Origin: Chitinophaga rupis
Lineage (GTDB): Bacteria > Bacteroidota > Bacteroidia > Chitinophagales > Chitinophagaceae
Reading direction: 5' to 3'
Length of the DNA: 64,000 bases
NCBI RefSeq assembly: GCF_900109685.1
Contig: NZ_FOBB01000001.1
Span: 1,550,001-1,614,000 of the forward strand
Made by a program: the position numbers and the translations under genes. The notes beneath the pieces were generated by a model that was given only the letters and a program-made list of their open reading frames with translations, was not told the DNA's origin and did not search any database. Below, piece by piece: positions 35,510-44,745 of the stretch (position 1 is its first letter; the number at the start of each line of letters is the position of its first letter).

Positions 35510-35585
35510 GCAGGTTACGTGGCCGAGAGACGAGGTAAAGGTCGGCAAAACCTTTTACGACGGTTTGAATCCGTCCGTAACCTGC
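35510..35585 (+). tRNA. tRNA-Cys-like RNA (GCA) with non-canonical features
   Basis: A full cloverleaf fits 35513-35583: acceptor GGTTACG/CGTAACC, D-stem GCC/GGT, anticodon stem AAGGT/ACCTT with loop CGGCAAA (GCA at 35545-35547), T-arm GACGG-TTTGAAT-CCGTC, and U at the discriminator position, as in tRNA-Cys. Three extra pairs (GCA 35510-35512 with TGC 35583-35585) extend the acceptor helix to 10 bp. Departures: position 33 is G instead of the invariant U, the D-loop is short, and the usual G19-C56 pair is replaced by A19-U56. CCA is not encoded. It is either a tRNA-like regulatory or decoy RNA or a diverged tRNA copy. Confidence 0.6.
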
Positions 35586-35599
35586 TTGCTCTATTAAAC

Positions 35600-35653
35600 A
35601 AAGCAGGAGGTAAGAGGCTGGAAATAAGATCCACCTTTTGCTTCCTGCTTTTT
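35600..35653 (+). terminator. Terminator after the tRNA-like RNA
   Basis: AAAGCAGGA (35600-35608) and TCCTGCTTT (35643-35651) form a perfect stem followed by T residues, with an inner AGGT/ACCT pairing. CCTGCTT at the 3' side of the tRNA-like stem (35581-35587) could pair instead with AAGCAGG (35601-35607), so two mutually exclusive folds exist. Confidence 0.7.
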
Positions 35654-35687
35654 GTTTTCAGTTTGCTTTTTAAAGCAATGCAGGCAT

Positions 35688-36812
35688 CTAAACCCTGATA
35701 TAGATCTTTCGTTTATCCATCACCCACCCTAATAACCAGAACAGGCCTACATGGAACAGGGCAAACAGCAGGGAGCCCGGGTAGTTGCCGCCAATGGGCC
35801 GGAAAATATGTTCATACAGCCATCCGTACAGGTTCTCATCGGGCCCGGTACGCACCAGCAGGTATAGCTTTACCACCACGCCGGACATAACGTAGATGAA
35901 CAAAGGATTTTTTCCGAACACCTCAAAAAAGGCCGCGGGTTTGGTCCAGCCCCGGAATTCAATGGCATACATCAGTACGGACAACAGCAGCAGGGCAATA
36001 CCTACCGTATACAACACGTAGGAGCTGGTCCATATTTTTTTATTGATGGGGAACACCATGTTCCAGCACAGCGCAGTAAATACCAGCAGGCAGCCGGTAA
36101 CCAGCAGGCCGCACAGCATGGGATAATCTTTTCCTTTTTGCTGGATATATACACCGGCCAGGTAGCCGAATATTACATTACAAACAGCCGGCAGGGTGCT
36201 TAAAATACCTTCCGGGTCAAAGGGTACGCCCTCGCCCCGGTACAGGTGCTGCTCACCCAGCAGCCATTTATCCAGCCGCAGGCCTGCATAACCTTCCAGG
36301 CTATAGGGATCGCCCTGGCCAAAGGCCAGCACCAGCCACCAGTATACCAGCAGCAGGCAGCCCGCTATTACAAAGGCCCGCCGCTCTCCCCAAAAATGAA
36401 TGATCAGCGCTGCCAGCCCGTAACACAGGGCTATGCGGGGCAGCACGCCCATAATACGCAGCTGGGAAAGGGATTTAAATACCAGCTGCCCTTCTGCATT
36501 CCACCTGAAGAAGGGGAACCAGTTCAGGAATACCCCGATCAGGAAAATGAGCAGGGTACGTTTCAGGATCTTCCTGACAGCAGTGGCATGGCCCAGCTCC
36601 TGGTACTTTTTCATGGAAAAGCTCATGGCATTGCCTACGGCAAACAGGAAAAAGGGAAATACCAGGTCAGTAGGCGTGCAGCCATGCCAGGGGGCATGCT
36701 CCAGCGGGGTGTATACATATGACCAGCTGCCCGGGTTGTTAACCAGGATCATACCGGCCACAGTAAGGCCGCGAAAAACATCTAAGGATAGGAAGCGTTG
36801 TGAGTTGGACAT
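35688..36812 (-). CDS. Heparan-alpha-glucosaminide N-acetyltransferase-like membrane protein (DUF5009/DUF1624 type)
   Basis: 374 residues with about ten hydrophobic segments. The family opening RFLSLDVFRGLTVAGMILVNNPGSW and the PWHGCTPTDLVFPFFLFAVGNAMSFS motif are clear. Relatives (NagX, human HGSNAT) move acetyl groups across the membrane onto amino sugars. Its ATG overlaps the sigma-factor stop by one base, implying translational coupling. With the polysaccharide locus starting in the opposite direction 0.8 kb away, it may modify cell-envelope sugars. Confidence 0.87.
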   Translation of the reverse strand: MSNSQRFLSLDVFRGLTVAGMILVNNPGSWSYVYTPLEHAPWHGCTPTDLVFPFFLFAVGNAMSFSMKKYQELGHATAVRKILKRTLLIFLIGVFLNWFPFFRWNAEGQLVFKSLSQLRIMGVLPRIALCYGLAALIIHFWGERRAFVIAGCLLLVYWWLVLAFGQGDPYSLEGYAGLRLDKWLLGEQHLYRGEGVPFDPEGILSTLPAVCNVIFGYLAGVYIQQKGKDYPMLCGLLVTGCLLVFTALCWNMVFPINKKIWTSSYVLYTVGIALLLLSVLMYAIEFRGWTKPAAFFEVFGKNPLFIYVMSGVVVKLYLLVRTGPDENLYGWLYEHIFRPIGGNYPGSLLFALFHVGLFWLLGWVMDKRKIYIRV

Positions 36813-37306
36813 TAGTGGGCGATCTGTTGCTTTAGCATTTTCCGTGCAAAATGGATCCGGCTTTTAATGGTGCCCATAGGCTCGTGCAGCATATCGGCTA
36901 TTTCATAGTATTTAAAACCTTCATAATACAACAGAAAAGGACGTTTGAATAAATTAGGGAGCCGGTAAATGGCGTGTTGAATATCTTTTACCTGCATGCT
37001 GGTGATGGCCTGGTTATCCACGTATGGCTGGTGTAACAGGACCAGCGCGCGGGTGGCGCGTTCCAGGAACAGCTGCTGTTTTACCTTGCGGCGGTAATGG
37101 TTAATGAACAGGTTACGCATGATAGTAAAAAGCCAGGCACGAATATTGGTACCCTCCGTGTATTTTTCCCGGTGTAGCAGCGCCCGGTACATGGTTTCCT
37201 GGTAAAGATCGCGGGCAGCTTCCGAATCACGGGTAAGCGCTATTGCAAAGGGCTTCAGGAAATCGCCCTGAAGCAGCAACAAGTCCGTAAATTCGGCGGG
37301 TGACAT
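36812..37306 (-). CDS. ECF-type RNA polymerase sigma factor
   Basis: 164 residues: region 2 (about 10-80, DLYQETMYRALLHREKYTEGTNIRAWLFTIMRNLFINHYRRK) and region 4 (about 105-160, LPNLFKRPFLLYYEGFKYYEIADMLHEPMGTIKSRIHFARKML). No anti-sigma factor follows; instead a membrane acyltransferase overlaps its stop codon by one base. Control could therefore be transcriptional or by a distant partner. It may act on its own operon or on the divergent polysaccharide locus, but no ECF-type motif could be assigned. Confidence 0.93.
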   Translation of the reverse strand: MSPAEFTDLLLLQGDFLKPFAIALTRDSEAARDLYQETMYRALLHREKYTEGTNIRAWLFTIMRNLFINHYRRKVKQQLFLERATRALVLLHQPYVDNQAITSMQVKDIQHAIYRLPNLFKRPFLLYYEGFKYYEIADMLHEPMGTIKSRIHFARKMLKQQIAH

Positions 37307-37478
37307 GAGCGCTGATCTTGGTTTTAGCTAATTTAAACAAAACAGGTAATAAATCCTAAAAAAGCTACAGGAGTGGTAAACGTAGCCGGGTGAATGTCAG
37401 GCTGCTTATGCCAAAAGGCCTATGCCGGCAAAAAGTGCACTTGTTTAGTATAGGTATATATAAGTCATGTATAAAAAA

Positions 37479-37529
37479 TTACGTTACGTGGAAGGGCGTA
37501 TTATCCGGCTGATTTTCATTAACGTAACG
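37479..37529. promoter_or_regulatory. Inverted TTACGTTA/TAACGTAA pair
   Basis: TTACGTTACG (37479-37488) and TTAACGTAACG (37519-37529) form an inverted pair with about 30 bp between, just upstream of the predicted -7 element of the polysaccharide locus. It is a candidate regulator-binding site. Elsewhere in 37307-37641 there is only a weak GCTAC/GTAGC hairpin (37364-37387). Confidence 0.4.
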
Positions 37530-37547
37530 CAAATATGTTATTTTTAA

Positions 37548-37555
37548 TAGATTTG
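37548..37555 (+). promoter_or_regulatory. -7 promoter element of the polysaccharide locus
   Basis: TAGATTTG is a full TAnnTTTG match, 87 bp before the SLBB exporter start. No TTTG was found at -33, so the promoter may need an activator, possibly at the inverted pair 37479-37529. The expected leader is about 80 nt. Confidence 0.5.
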
Positions 37556-37641
37556 CACCTGATTTGCCGGTTCCTGGCAGGTCAGTGAGATCCAGAAAGA
37601 GGCATTTACGGAATCATTCAAGAAAGTACATTCGATAATTC

Positions 37642-40140
37642 ATGCTTAAGAAGATATTACTGTTACAACTCTGTTTGCTCGTAGGTTTTTGTGCAGCGGC
37701 GCAGATCCCGTCCACTATCTCTAAAGACCAGTTAAAGCAGATCCATGTAGATGACCTGTCAGACGATCAGATCAGGCAACTGGTGGCAAAGATGAAACAG
37801 AACAACATTTCCTTTGACGAGATAGATGAGTACGCGGCAGATAATGGCATCTCCGATACGGAAGTGATCAAGCTGAAAGCACGCATACAGCAGCTGGGAT
37901 TAGATACTGTATTATCCGGTAATGGAGGGAAGACTAATAAAACCAATCCTGATACCTCGGAGGAATTAGACCGCATGGTAAATGACACCACGGATTACTG
38001 GAACGATAAGCTGCGAAGGCTTAACAGCAAAGAAGACTATGAGCGGGCGTTACGCCGCAGGAAGATATTTGGTGCAGAGTTGTTCAATAACCGCAACCTT
38101 ACTTTTGAGCCTAACCTGCGCATGCCCACCCCGCCTAATTACCAGATAGCGGCTAATGATGAGCTGATCATAGATGTATACGGCTATTCCGAAGTACAGC
38201 ATCAATTGAAGGTTAGCCCGGATGGTTATGTGCGTATTCCTTACCTGGGGCCGGTGTACGTGAACGGCCTTACCATGGAGGAAGCCCGTACCCGCATCAC
38301 CAAACAGTTATCTTCTATTTACGGGGGCATAAAAACAGGGAATACTTTTGTACAGGTTTCATTAGGCAGCATACGCAGCATAAGAGTACTGCTGATCGGT
38401 GAAGTAGAGCGCCCCGGTACTTACAGCTTACCCAGCCTGGCCACGGTGGCAAATGCACTGTATGTATCCGGCGGGCCTGGTGAAAATGGCTCGTTCCGTA
38501 ATATACAGGTCATCCGTAATGGGCAGCCGGTAGCCACCTTTGACCTGTATGATTTCCTGGCACATGGCGACCTTACTAATAATGTAGTACTGCGCGATCA
38601 GGATATTGTAAAGGTAAATCCCTACAAAACGAGGGTAGAGCTGATCGGGCAGGTAAAACGGCCGGCTATTTTTGAAGCAAAGGAAAATGAAAGCCTGCAG
38701 CAGATACTGGATTATGCAGGTGGCTATACGGATAAAGCCTATCATGAAGTGATCCATGCCAACCGGGTTACCAGCCGGCAGCGGGAGGTAGTGAATGTAC
38801 CGGCTGGCCAGATAGGCAGCTTTCAATTAAAATCAGGCGACCAGTTTATAATAGATTCTATATCCAACCGCTTCACGAACCGCGTAACGATCACCGGTGC
38901 TGTATTTCACCCCGGCGACTATGCGCTGGAACCGGGAATGACGGTAGGGGACCTGATAAAAAGGGCAGATGGGGTAAAGGAAGAAGCAGCATTGGCGCGC
39001 GGAGTAGTGCGCCGCCTGCAGGCAGATTATACACCCGCCATGATCAGCTTTAACGTACAATCAGCCCTGAACGGGCAGCAGGCACTTGCTCTGCAGCGGG
39101 AGGATAGCGTGGTCGTATATTCCAAAATGGATCTGCGGCAGCTGTACCAGGTAAGAATAATCGGTGAAGTGAATGCACCCGGACAATATGTGTATGCCGA
39201 CAGTATGCAGCTGGAAGACCTGATACTGATAGCCGGCGGCTTAAAAGATGCCGCTTCCCTGAAACATGTGGAAATAGCCCGGCGTATACGTAATAACAGT
39301 GCAGATTCTGCAGATAGCCGTATGGCTATTATCCGGCAGTTTGATATTAATGCAGACTTAAGTAATAACCCCGGCGCAGCGGCCTTTGCCCTGCAGCCTT
39401 TTGATGAGATTATGATCCGTAAGGCGCCTTCTTATGTGGAGCAAGCCAATATTGAAATAGGCGGAGAAGTATTGTACCCTGGTGCATACACTATCAACAC
39501 CAAGCAGGAACGTATTTCAGATGTATTACGCCGTGCGGGTGGTTTACGCCCGGAGGCTTACCCTGAAGGCGCAGTATTATTGCGCAAAACTTTTGTAAAT
39601 GAATCCGACAGTGCCTTCCTGACCAACAAGCTGGAAGTATTTTATAATAAGCTGCAGGACAGTACGGATATTGACCGGGTAAGAAGCGCCGTACAACGTA
39701 AGGAACAGCTGCTGGGTATTAACCTGGACCTGATCATAAAAAATCCTGGTTCTAAATATGACCTGTTGCTGGAAGAAGGGGATGTGCTGAAAGTGCCCAA
39801 AAAATTACAAACCGTACAGGTTTTCGGCGAAATATATTTCCCCAAGAAACTGCGGTTTGATCATTCCACCAGTTTCCGGAATTATATACGCGGCGCCGGC
39901 GGCTTTACTTCACAGGCGCTGAAAAGGCGGAGTTATATTGTATATGCCAATGGAGAGGTGAAGAATACCCGCAAAGTATTATTCTTTAACAGCTATCCCA
40001 AAGTGCGGCCTGGTGCGGAAATATATGTGCCAACCAAGAGAGAGCGCAGAGGTCTGAGCGGGCCGGAGACGATTGGTATGGCCAGCGGCCTGGCATCCGT
40101 GGCGTTGATCATAGTTACATTGTTGGATAAGATTAAATAA
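37642..40140 (+). CDS. Outer-membrane polysaccharide export protein (Wza-like, SLBB domains)
   Basis: 832 residues, long for the family. A signal peptide (LLVGFCAAAQ) precedes a helical region (about 25-125), the poly-export domain (about 165-245: YQIAANDELIIDVYGYSEVQHQLKVSPDGYVRIPYLGPV) and five or six SLBB repeats (each with a VTITGAVFHPGDYALEPGMTV-like pattern) to about residue 790, then one C-terminal hydrophobic segment (MASGLASVALIIVTLLD). It forms the export channel for capsule or exopolysaccharide. First gene of the locus. Confidence 0.94.
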   Translation: MLKKILLLQLCLLVGFCAAAQIPSTISKDQLKQIHVDDLSDDQIRQLVAKMKQNNISFDEIDEYAADNGISDTEVIKLKARIQQLGLDTVLSGNGGKTNKTNPDTSEELDRMVNDTTDYWNDKLRRLNSKEDYERALRRRKIFGAELFNNRNLTFEPNLRMPTPPNYQIAANDELIIDVYGYSEVQHQLKVSPDGYVRIPYLGPVYVNGLTMEEARTRITKQLSSIYGGIKTGNTFVQVSLGSIRSIRVLLIGEVERPGTYSLPSLATVANALYVSGGPGENGSFRNIQVIRNGQPVATFDLYDFLAHGDLTNNVVLRDQDIVKVNPYKTRVELIGQVKRPAIFEAKENESLQQILDYAGGYTDKAYHEVIHANRVTSRQREVVNVPAGQIGSFQLKSGDQFIIDSISNRFTNRVTITGAVFHPGDYALEPGMTVGDLIKRADGVKEEAALARGVVRRLQADYTPAMISFNVQSALNGQQALALQREDSVVVYSKMDLRQLYQVRIIGEVNAPGQYVYADSMQLEDLILIAGGLKDAASLKHVEIARRIRNNSADSADSRMAIIRQFDINADLSNNPGAAAFALQPFDEIMIRKAPSYVEQANIEIGGEVLYPGAYTINTKQERISDVLRRAGGLRPEAYPEGAVLLRKTFVNESDSAFLTNKLEVFYNKLQDSTDIDRVRSAVQRKEQLLGINLDLIIKNPGSKYDLLLEEGDVLKVPKKLQTVQVFGEIYFPKKLRFDHSTSFRNYIRGAGGFTSQALKRRSYIVYANGEVKNTRKVLFFNSYPKVRPGAEIYVPTKRERRGLSGPETIGMASGLASVALIIVTLLDKIK

Positions 40141-40154
40141 TAGATCGTATAACC

Positions 40155-41447
40155 ATGGAACCTGTGCCCTACAAAATTGCGGTGATTGGTTTAGGATATG
40201 TAGGGCTGCCCCTGGCTATTGAATTTGGTAAAAAGTACCCGGTATTAGGCTTTGATATAAATACCATGCGGATTGAGGAGCTGAAATTGGGGAAAGATCA
40301 TACCAAGGAAGCAGACCTGGAAGCGCTGCAGGCTGTTATTGCAGGCGGGGAAAAAAGAGATGGCGCCGGACTGCATTTTTCATATGATCCGGCAGCACTA
40401 TCGGCTTGTAATGTATACATTGTTACCGTACCTACGCCGCTTAACCGGTTTAAAACACCGGACCTTGGCCCTTTGCTGGAGGCTTCCGGTATGCTAGGAA
40501 AAGTATTAAAGCAGGGCGACCTGGTTATTTATGAATCTACGGTATACCCGGGCTGTACAGAGGAGGATTGTGTGCCGGTGCTGGAAAAGGCCTCAGGATT
40601 AAGATTTAATGAAGATTTTTTTTGTGGTTATTCCCCCGAACGGATCAATCCCGGGGATAAGGTAAATACCCTTACAAAGATCAGGAAGGTTACGGCCGGT
40701 TCTACACCTGCAATAGCTACTGTGGTGGATGAGCTATATAAAAGTATTATTACGGCAGGCACGCATAAGGCACCCAGCATTAAAGTGGCAGAGGCTTCTA
40801 AGGCAATTGAGAATGCACAACGGGATGTAAATATTAGCTTTGTAAATGAGCTGGCCCTGATATTTGACCGCATGGGTATTGATACCATGGATGTGATTGA
40901 AGCGGCCGCCACTAAATGGAATTTTCTGAAATACAGGCCTGGCCTGGTAGGTGGGCACTGTATAGGAGTAGATCCTTATTACCTTACGCATAAGGCGGAA
41001 TCCCTCGGTTATCATCCGCAGGTGATTCTCTCCGGGCGCAGGGTAAATGATAATATGGGCATGTTTGTAGCCAATAAGGTGATTAAGCTGATGATAAAGA
41101 AAGGCCAGAAGATTGACGGTGGCCGCGCACTTATCCTGGGCATTACCTTTAAAGAGAATTGCCCGGATATACGTAATTCAAGAGTGATTGATATCTATCG
41201 TGAGCTAACGCAGTTTGGATTAATGGTAGATGTGTATGACCCACATGCACAGCCGGCTGAAGTGCAGGAAGAATACGGCATTACGCTGGTACAACAGCCG
41301 GGGCAAAGCTATGATGCTATTATACTGGCAGTTGCGCATCCGGCGTTCAAAGAGCTGGATTATTCAGCTTTGAAGAACGGAGACCATTCGGTGGTGTTTG
41401 ATACCAAGGCATTCCTGAATAGAACATTGGTAGACGGACGGCTCTAA
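40155..41447 (+). CDS. Nucleotide-sugar 6-dehydrogenase (TviB/WbpO-like)
   Basis: 430 residues. Rossmann motif GLGYVGLPLAIEFGKKYPVLGFD at the N-terminus, the STVYPGCTEEDC and YSPERINPGD segments, and the catalytic Cys in GLVGGHCIGVDPYY. UDP-sugar dehydrogenases oxidise C6 of UDP-HexNAc or UDP-hexose to a uronic acid with two NAD. The sequence pattern fits the Vi-antigen TviB / WbpO group (UDP-GlcNAc or UDP-GalNAc dehydrogenase) better than UDP-glucose dehydrogenase. It provides an acidic sugar to the polymer. Starts 14 bp after the exporter gene. Confidence 0.93.
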   Translation: MEPVPYKIAVIGLGYVGLPLAIEFGKKYPVLGFDINTMRIEELKLGKDHTKEADLEALQAVIAGGEKRDGAGLHFSYDPAALSACNVYIVTVPTPLNRFKTPDLGPLLEASGMLGKVLKQGDLVIYESTVYPGCTEEDCVPVLEKASGLRFNEDFFCGYSPERINPGDKVNTLTKIRKVTAGSTPAIATVVDELYKSIITAGTHKAPSIKVAEASKAIENAQRDVNISFVNELALIFDRMGIDTMDVIEAAATKWNFLKYRPGLVGGHCIGVDPYYLTHKAESLGYHPQVILSGRRVNDNMGMFVANKVIKLMIKKGQKIDGGRALILGITFKENCPDIRNSRVIDIYRELTQFGLMVDVYDPHAQPAEVQEEYGITLVQQPGQSYDAIILAVAHPAFKELDYSALKNGDHSVVFDTKAFLNRTLVDGRL

Positions 41448-41473
41448 ATTTATAAGTACTTAGATCAAATATA

Positions 41474-42553
41474 ATGGAAGAGCAAAAGCAAAATATAGTT
41501 CAGCCGGAAGAAGTAATAACACTGAAAGATATAATATTAAAGCTTCAGGAGTGGCGGACGTATTTATTAAAACATTGGATAATAATAGTAAGCTGTGGGC
41601 TGGCAGGTGCCGGTCTGGGGTTAACCTATGCATACCTGATGAAGCCAAAGTATGTGGGTGAATTGACTTTTGTAATGGAAGATAGCAAGTCCAATCCTTT
41701 AGCTTCCTATATGGGCCTGGCCAGCCAATTTGGAATTGATCTGGGTGGAGGGTCCAGCAGTGGTGTATTTCAAGGGGATAATATCATGAAATTCCTTCAG
41801 TCCAGGTTAATGATAGAAAAAACCTTACTATCTCCGGTTATAGTAGAAGGCAGAAAAATTAGCCTGGCAGATTTGTATATGAATGCAAATGAAATAAATA
41901 AAGGATGGGATAAGGTAACTGCATTAAAAGGATTGCATTTTCCACTTGGACTTAGCAGATCAAAATTCACCTTGAAACAGGACAGTGTTTTAAATACAAT
42001 ACATGAACGTATCGTAAAAGGGGACCTGGATATTTCAAAGCTCGATAAGAAATTAGGTTTTATATCCGTAAAGTGCACTTCCCGGAGTGAAACATTTTCC
42101 AAAGCATTTACAGAACAGCTAGTAAAGGAAGCCACGCAATTTTATGTAAATACCAAGATCATGCGGTCAAAGGTAAATGTTGATAAGCTGCAATTATCAG
42201 CGGACTCGCTGGAATCGCTTTTAAACCATAAAACATATGCTATTGCAGCTTCACAGGATATTAACCGGAATCCGGTACGTCAAATGGCAAGTGTAGCAAC
42301 AGAAGTCCAGACAAGAGATAAAATTGTACTACAAACTATGTATGCAGAGGTAATTAAGAATCTGGAGTTGAGCAAAATGGCTATGGCCCAGGAAACACCA
42401 GTGGTACAGATAGTAGACACCCCCATTTTACCATTGAAAAAGGAGAAGCTGGGTAGGCTTAAGGGCCTTATAGTGGGTGGATTTTTAGGGGGATTTTTTA
42501 TAGTTAGTTTCCTTGTTACGAAACGGATATATAAGGAAATCATGGAAAAATAA
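41474..42553 (+). CDS. Wzz-type polysaccharide chain-length/co-polymerase protein
   Basis: 359 residues with two membrane segments, about 35-56 (HWIIIVSCGLAGAGLGLTYAYL) and about 330-350 (LKGLIVGGFLGGFFIVSFLV), enclosing a periplasmic helical domain; a Pro-rich stretch (VDTPILPLKKEKLG) precedes the second segment as usual for Wzz. No tyrosine-kinase domain is fused and none follows. It controls polymer length with the polymerase. The base composition becomes noticeably more AT-rich from this gene on. Confidence 0.88.
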   Translation: MEEQKQNIVQPEEVITLKDIILKLQEWRTYLLKHWIIIVSCGLAGAGLGLTYAYLMKPKYVGELTFVMEDSKSNPLASYMGLASQFGIDLGGGSSSGVFQGDNIMKFLQSRLMIEKTLLSPVIVEGRKISLADLYMNANEINKGWDKVTALKGLHFPLGLSRSKFTLKQDSVLNTIHERIVKGDLDISKLDKKLGFISVKCTSRSETFSKAFTEQLVKEATQFYVNTKIMRSKVNVDKLQLSADSLESLLNHKTYAIAASQDINRNPVRQMASVATEVQTRDKIVLQTMYAEVIKNLELSKMAMAQETPVVQIVDTPILPLKKEKLGRLKGLIVGGFLGGFFIVSFLVTKRIYKEIMEK

Positions 42554-42577
42554 CAATTATTATATAATAATGATTTC

Positions 42578-43576
42578 ATGGAACTAAGAAATAAGAGGGT
42601 TTTAGTTACAGGAGCCGATGGTTTTATTGGTAGCCATTTAATAGAAGAACTTTTGGAAGAAGGCTGCCAGGTAAAGGCCTTCGTATGTTATAATTCTTTT
42701 AACAGCTGGGGATGGTTAGACACATTCCCTAAAAAGATCCTTTCTGAAATACAGATCTTTGCAGGAGACATCCGGGACCCCAATGGAGTAAGAACGGCGA
42801 TGAAAGATATAGATGTTGTGTTCCATCTGGCAGCGCTGATAGCCATTCCCTTTAGTTATCATTCACCTGACTCTTACATAGATACTAATGTGAAAGGAAC
42901 ATTGAATATTGTGCAGGCTGCAAAGGACCTGAACATTGAGCGCGTATTGGTAACCTCTACGTCAGAGGTATACGGAACGGCTACTTATATACCGATTGAT
43001 GAAAAACACCCCCGTCAGCCGCAATCTCCTTATTCTGCCTCAAAAATAGGCGCTGATTGTATCGCAGAATCTTTTTATCGCAGTTTTAATGTGCCGGTTA
43101 CCATCGTAAGGCCCTTTAATACTTTCGGTCCCCGGCAATCAGCCAGGGCAGTCATTCCAACTATTATCACTCAGTTATTGAACGGTAAAACCACCATTCA
43201 GTTGGGAGACATAACTCCCACAAGGGACCTGTTGTACGTCAAGGATACTGTAAAAGGTTTCGTAGAGATAGCCAAGTCAGAAAGCTTGATAGGCGAAGAT
43301 TGCAATATTGCTACAGAATCGGAGATAAGTGTGGGAGATCTTGCAAACCGCTTGATTACACTGATCAACCCGGAGGCGAAGATCGTTCATGATGCCGTTC
43401 GTGTACGACCGGAGAAAAGTGAGGTATTCCGTTTATATGGTGCTAAAGAAAAAATTACAGAGCATACTTCCTGGAAACAGGAATTCAGCCTGGATGACGG
43501 ATTGAAAAAAACGATTGAATGGTTCAAAATAACAGAGAACCTAAAGGGGTATAAGGCAGATATTTTTAACATTTAG
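42578..43576 (+). CDS. legB: LegB-like NAD-dependent 4,6-dehydratase
   Basis: 332 residues, extended SDR fold: GADGFIGS (12-19), the TSTSEVYG segment and catalytic Tyr152/Lys156 (YSASK). It resembles LegB, which dehydrates GDP- or UDP-GlcNAc as the first committed step to legionaminic acid. The next six genes supply the rest of that pathway in order, which supports this assignment over a generic hexose 4,6-dehydratase. Confidence 0.85.
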   Translation: MELRNKRVLVTGADGFIGSHLIEELLEEGCQVKAFVCYNSFNSWGWLDTFPKKILSEIQIFAGDIRDPNGVRTAMKDIDVVFHLAALIAIPFSYHSPDSYIDTNVKGTLNIVQAAKDLNIERVLVTSTSEVYGTATYIPIDEKHPRQPQSPYSASKIGADCIAESFYRSFNVPVTIVRPFNTFGPRQSARAVIPTIITQLLNGKTTIQLGDITPTRDLLYVKDTVKGFVEIAKSESLIGEDCNIATESEISVGDLANRLITLINPEAKIVHDAVRVRPEKSEVFRLYGAKEKITEHTSWKQEFSLDDGLKKTIEWFKITENLKGYKADIFNI

Positions 43577-43590
43577 TTCGGCGATTGCTA

Positions 43591-44742
43591 ATGACACCAG
43601 ATAATATAATTAAGTTTATAAGAGAGGCATTTAAACAACCGGAAGCTTTTATTCCGTTACATGAACCTTGTTTCGGCGGCAATGAGAAGAAGTATGTGCT
43701 GGATACTATCGATTCTACTTTTGTTTCTTCTGTTGGCAGTTACGTAACAAGGTTTGAAGAGATGATGGCACAGTTAACCGGTGCCCGGTTCGCAGTAGCT
43801 ACTGTAAATGGAACAACAGCATTACACCTGGCGTTATTACTGGCTGGGGTAAAGTTTAATGATGAAGTGATAACACAACCTCTAACCTTTGTAGCCACGG
43901 CCAATGCAATTGCCCACGCAGGAGCAGTACCAGTTTTTCTGGATGTAGACCGGGATACAATGGGGCTTTCACCTCTGGCACTTCAGACCTTTCTGCAGCA
44001 ATTTGCAACGATTAACCAAGACGGAATGTGCATAAATAAGAAAACAGGGCGGCGAATAGCCGCATGTGTACCTATGCACACTTTTGGCTTCCCTTTGAGA
44101 ATTGATGAAATAGTAGACATATGTGCAGCATATAATATACCGGTTGTAGAGGATGCTGCAGAATCCCTTGGTAGTTATTATAAGTCAAAACATACAGGAA
44201 CGTTTGGCGTTGTCGGAACTTTTAGCTTTAATGGTAATAAAACAGTGACTTGTGGTGGTGGTGGGGCCATAGTAACAGATGATGAGGAGATAGCCCGGAG
44301 AGCTAAACATCTTTCCACTACAGCTAAAATGCCTCATACATGGGATTTCGTTCATGATGAAGTAGCATACAACTATAGAATGCCAAACCTGAATGCAGCA
44401 TTAGCCTGTGCTCAACTGGAACAATTAAAGACTTTTATTGAAAATAAGCGGAGATTGTCTGAAAGTTATGCTGCATTTTTTACCGGATCGGAGATAGCTT
44501 TTGTGCAGGAGAAGGAACCCGGTAGGGCTAATTACTGGCTAAATACAATTATCTTTCCAGATCATAAATGCCAGCAAGAGTTTCTGAAAGAGAGTAATAA
44601 CCAGAAGGTAATGACCAGGCCTATCTGGCGGTTGATGAACAAATTACCTATGTACAATACCTGCCAGACAGATGCTCTGGAAAATGCTTCATGGCTTGAA
44701 GAGAGAATTGTGAACTTGCCAAGCAGTGTAAGATTTAACTAG
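43591..44742 (+). CDS. legC: LegC-family PLP-dependent aminotransferase
   Basis: 383 residues from the ATG at 43591 (a TTG six bases earlier is less likely). DegT/DnrJ/EryC1-type sugar aminotransferase: the opening FIPLHEPCFGGNEKKYVLDTIDSTFVSS is characteristic of LegC, VEDAAESLGS holds the PLP-binding Asp, and the Schiff-base Lys lies in FSFNGNKTVTCGGGG (about Lys217). It aminates the 4-keto sugar made by LegB. Tightly packed with the next gene (3-bp gap). Confidence 0.92.
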   Translation: MTPDNIIKFIREAFKQPEAFIPLHEPCFGGNEKKYVLDTIDSTFVSSVGSYVTRFEEMMAQLTGARFAVATVNGTTALHLALLLAGVKFNDEVITQPLTFVATANAIAHAGAVPVFLDVDRDTMGLSPLALQTFLQQFATINQDGMCINKKTGRRIAACVPMHTFGFPLRIDEIVDICAAYNIPVVEDAAESLGSYYKSKHTGTFGVVGTFSFNGNKTVTCGGGGAIVTDDEEIARRAKHLSTTAKMPHTWDFVHDEVAYNYRMPNLNAALACAQLEQLKTFIENKRRLSESYAAFFTGSEIAFVQEKEPGRANYWLNTIIFPDHKCQQEFLKESNNQKVMTRPIWRLMNKLPMYNTCQTDALENASWLEERIVNLPSSVRFN

Positions 44743-44745
44743 CGA

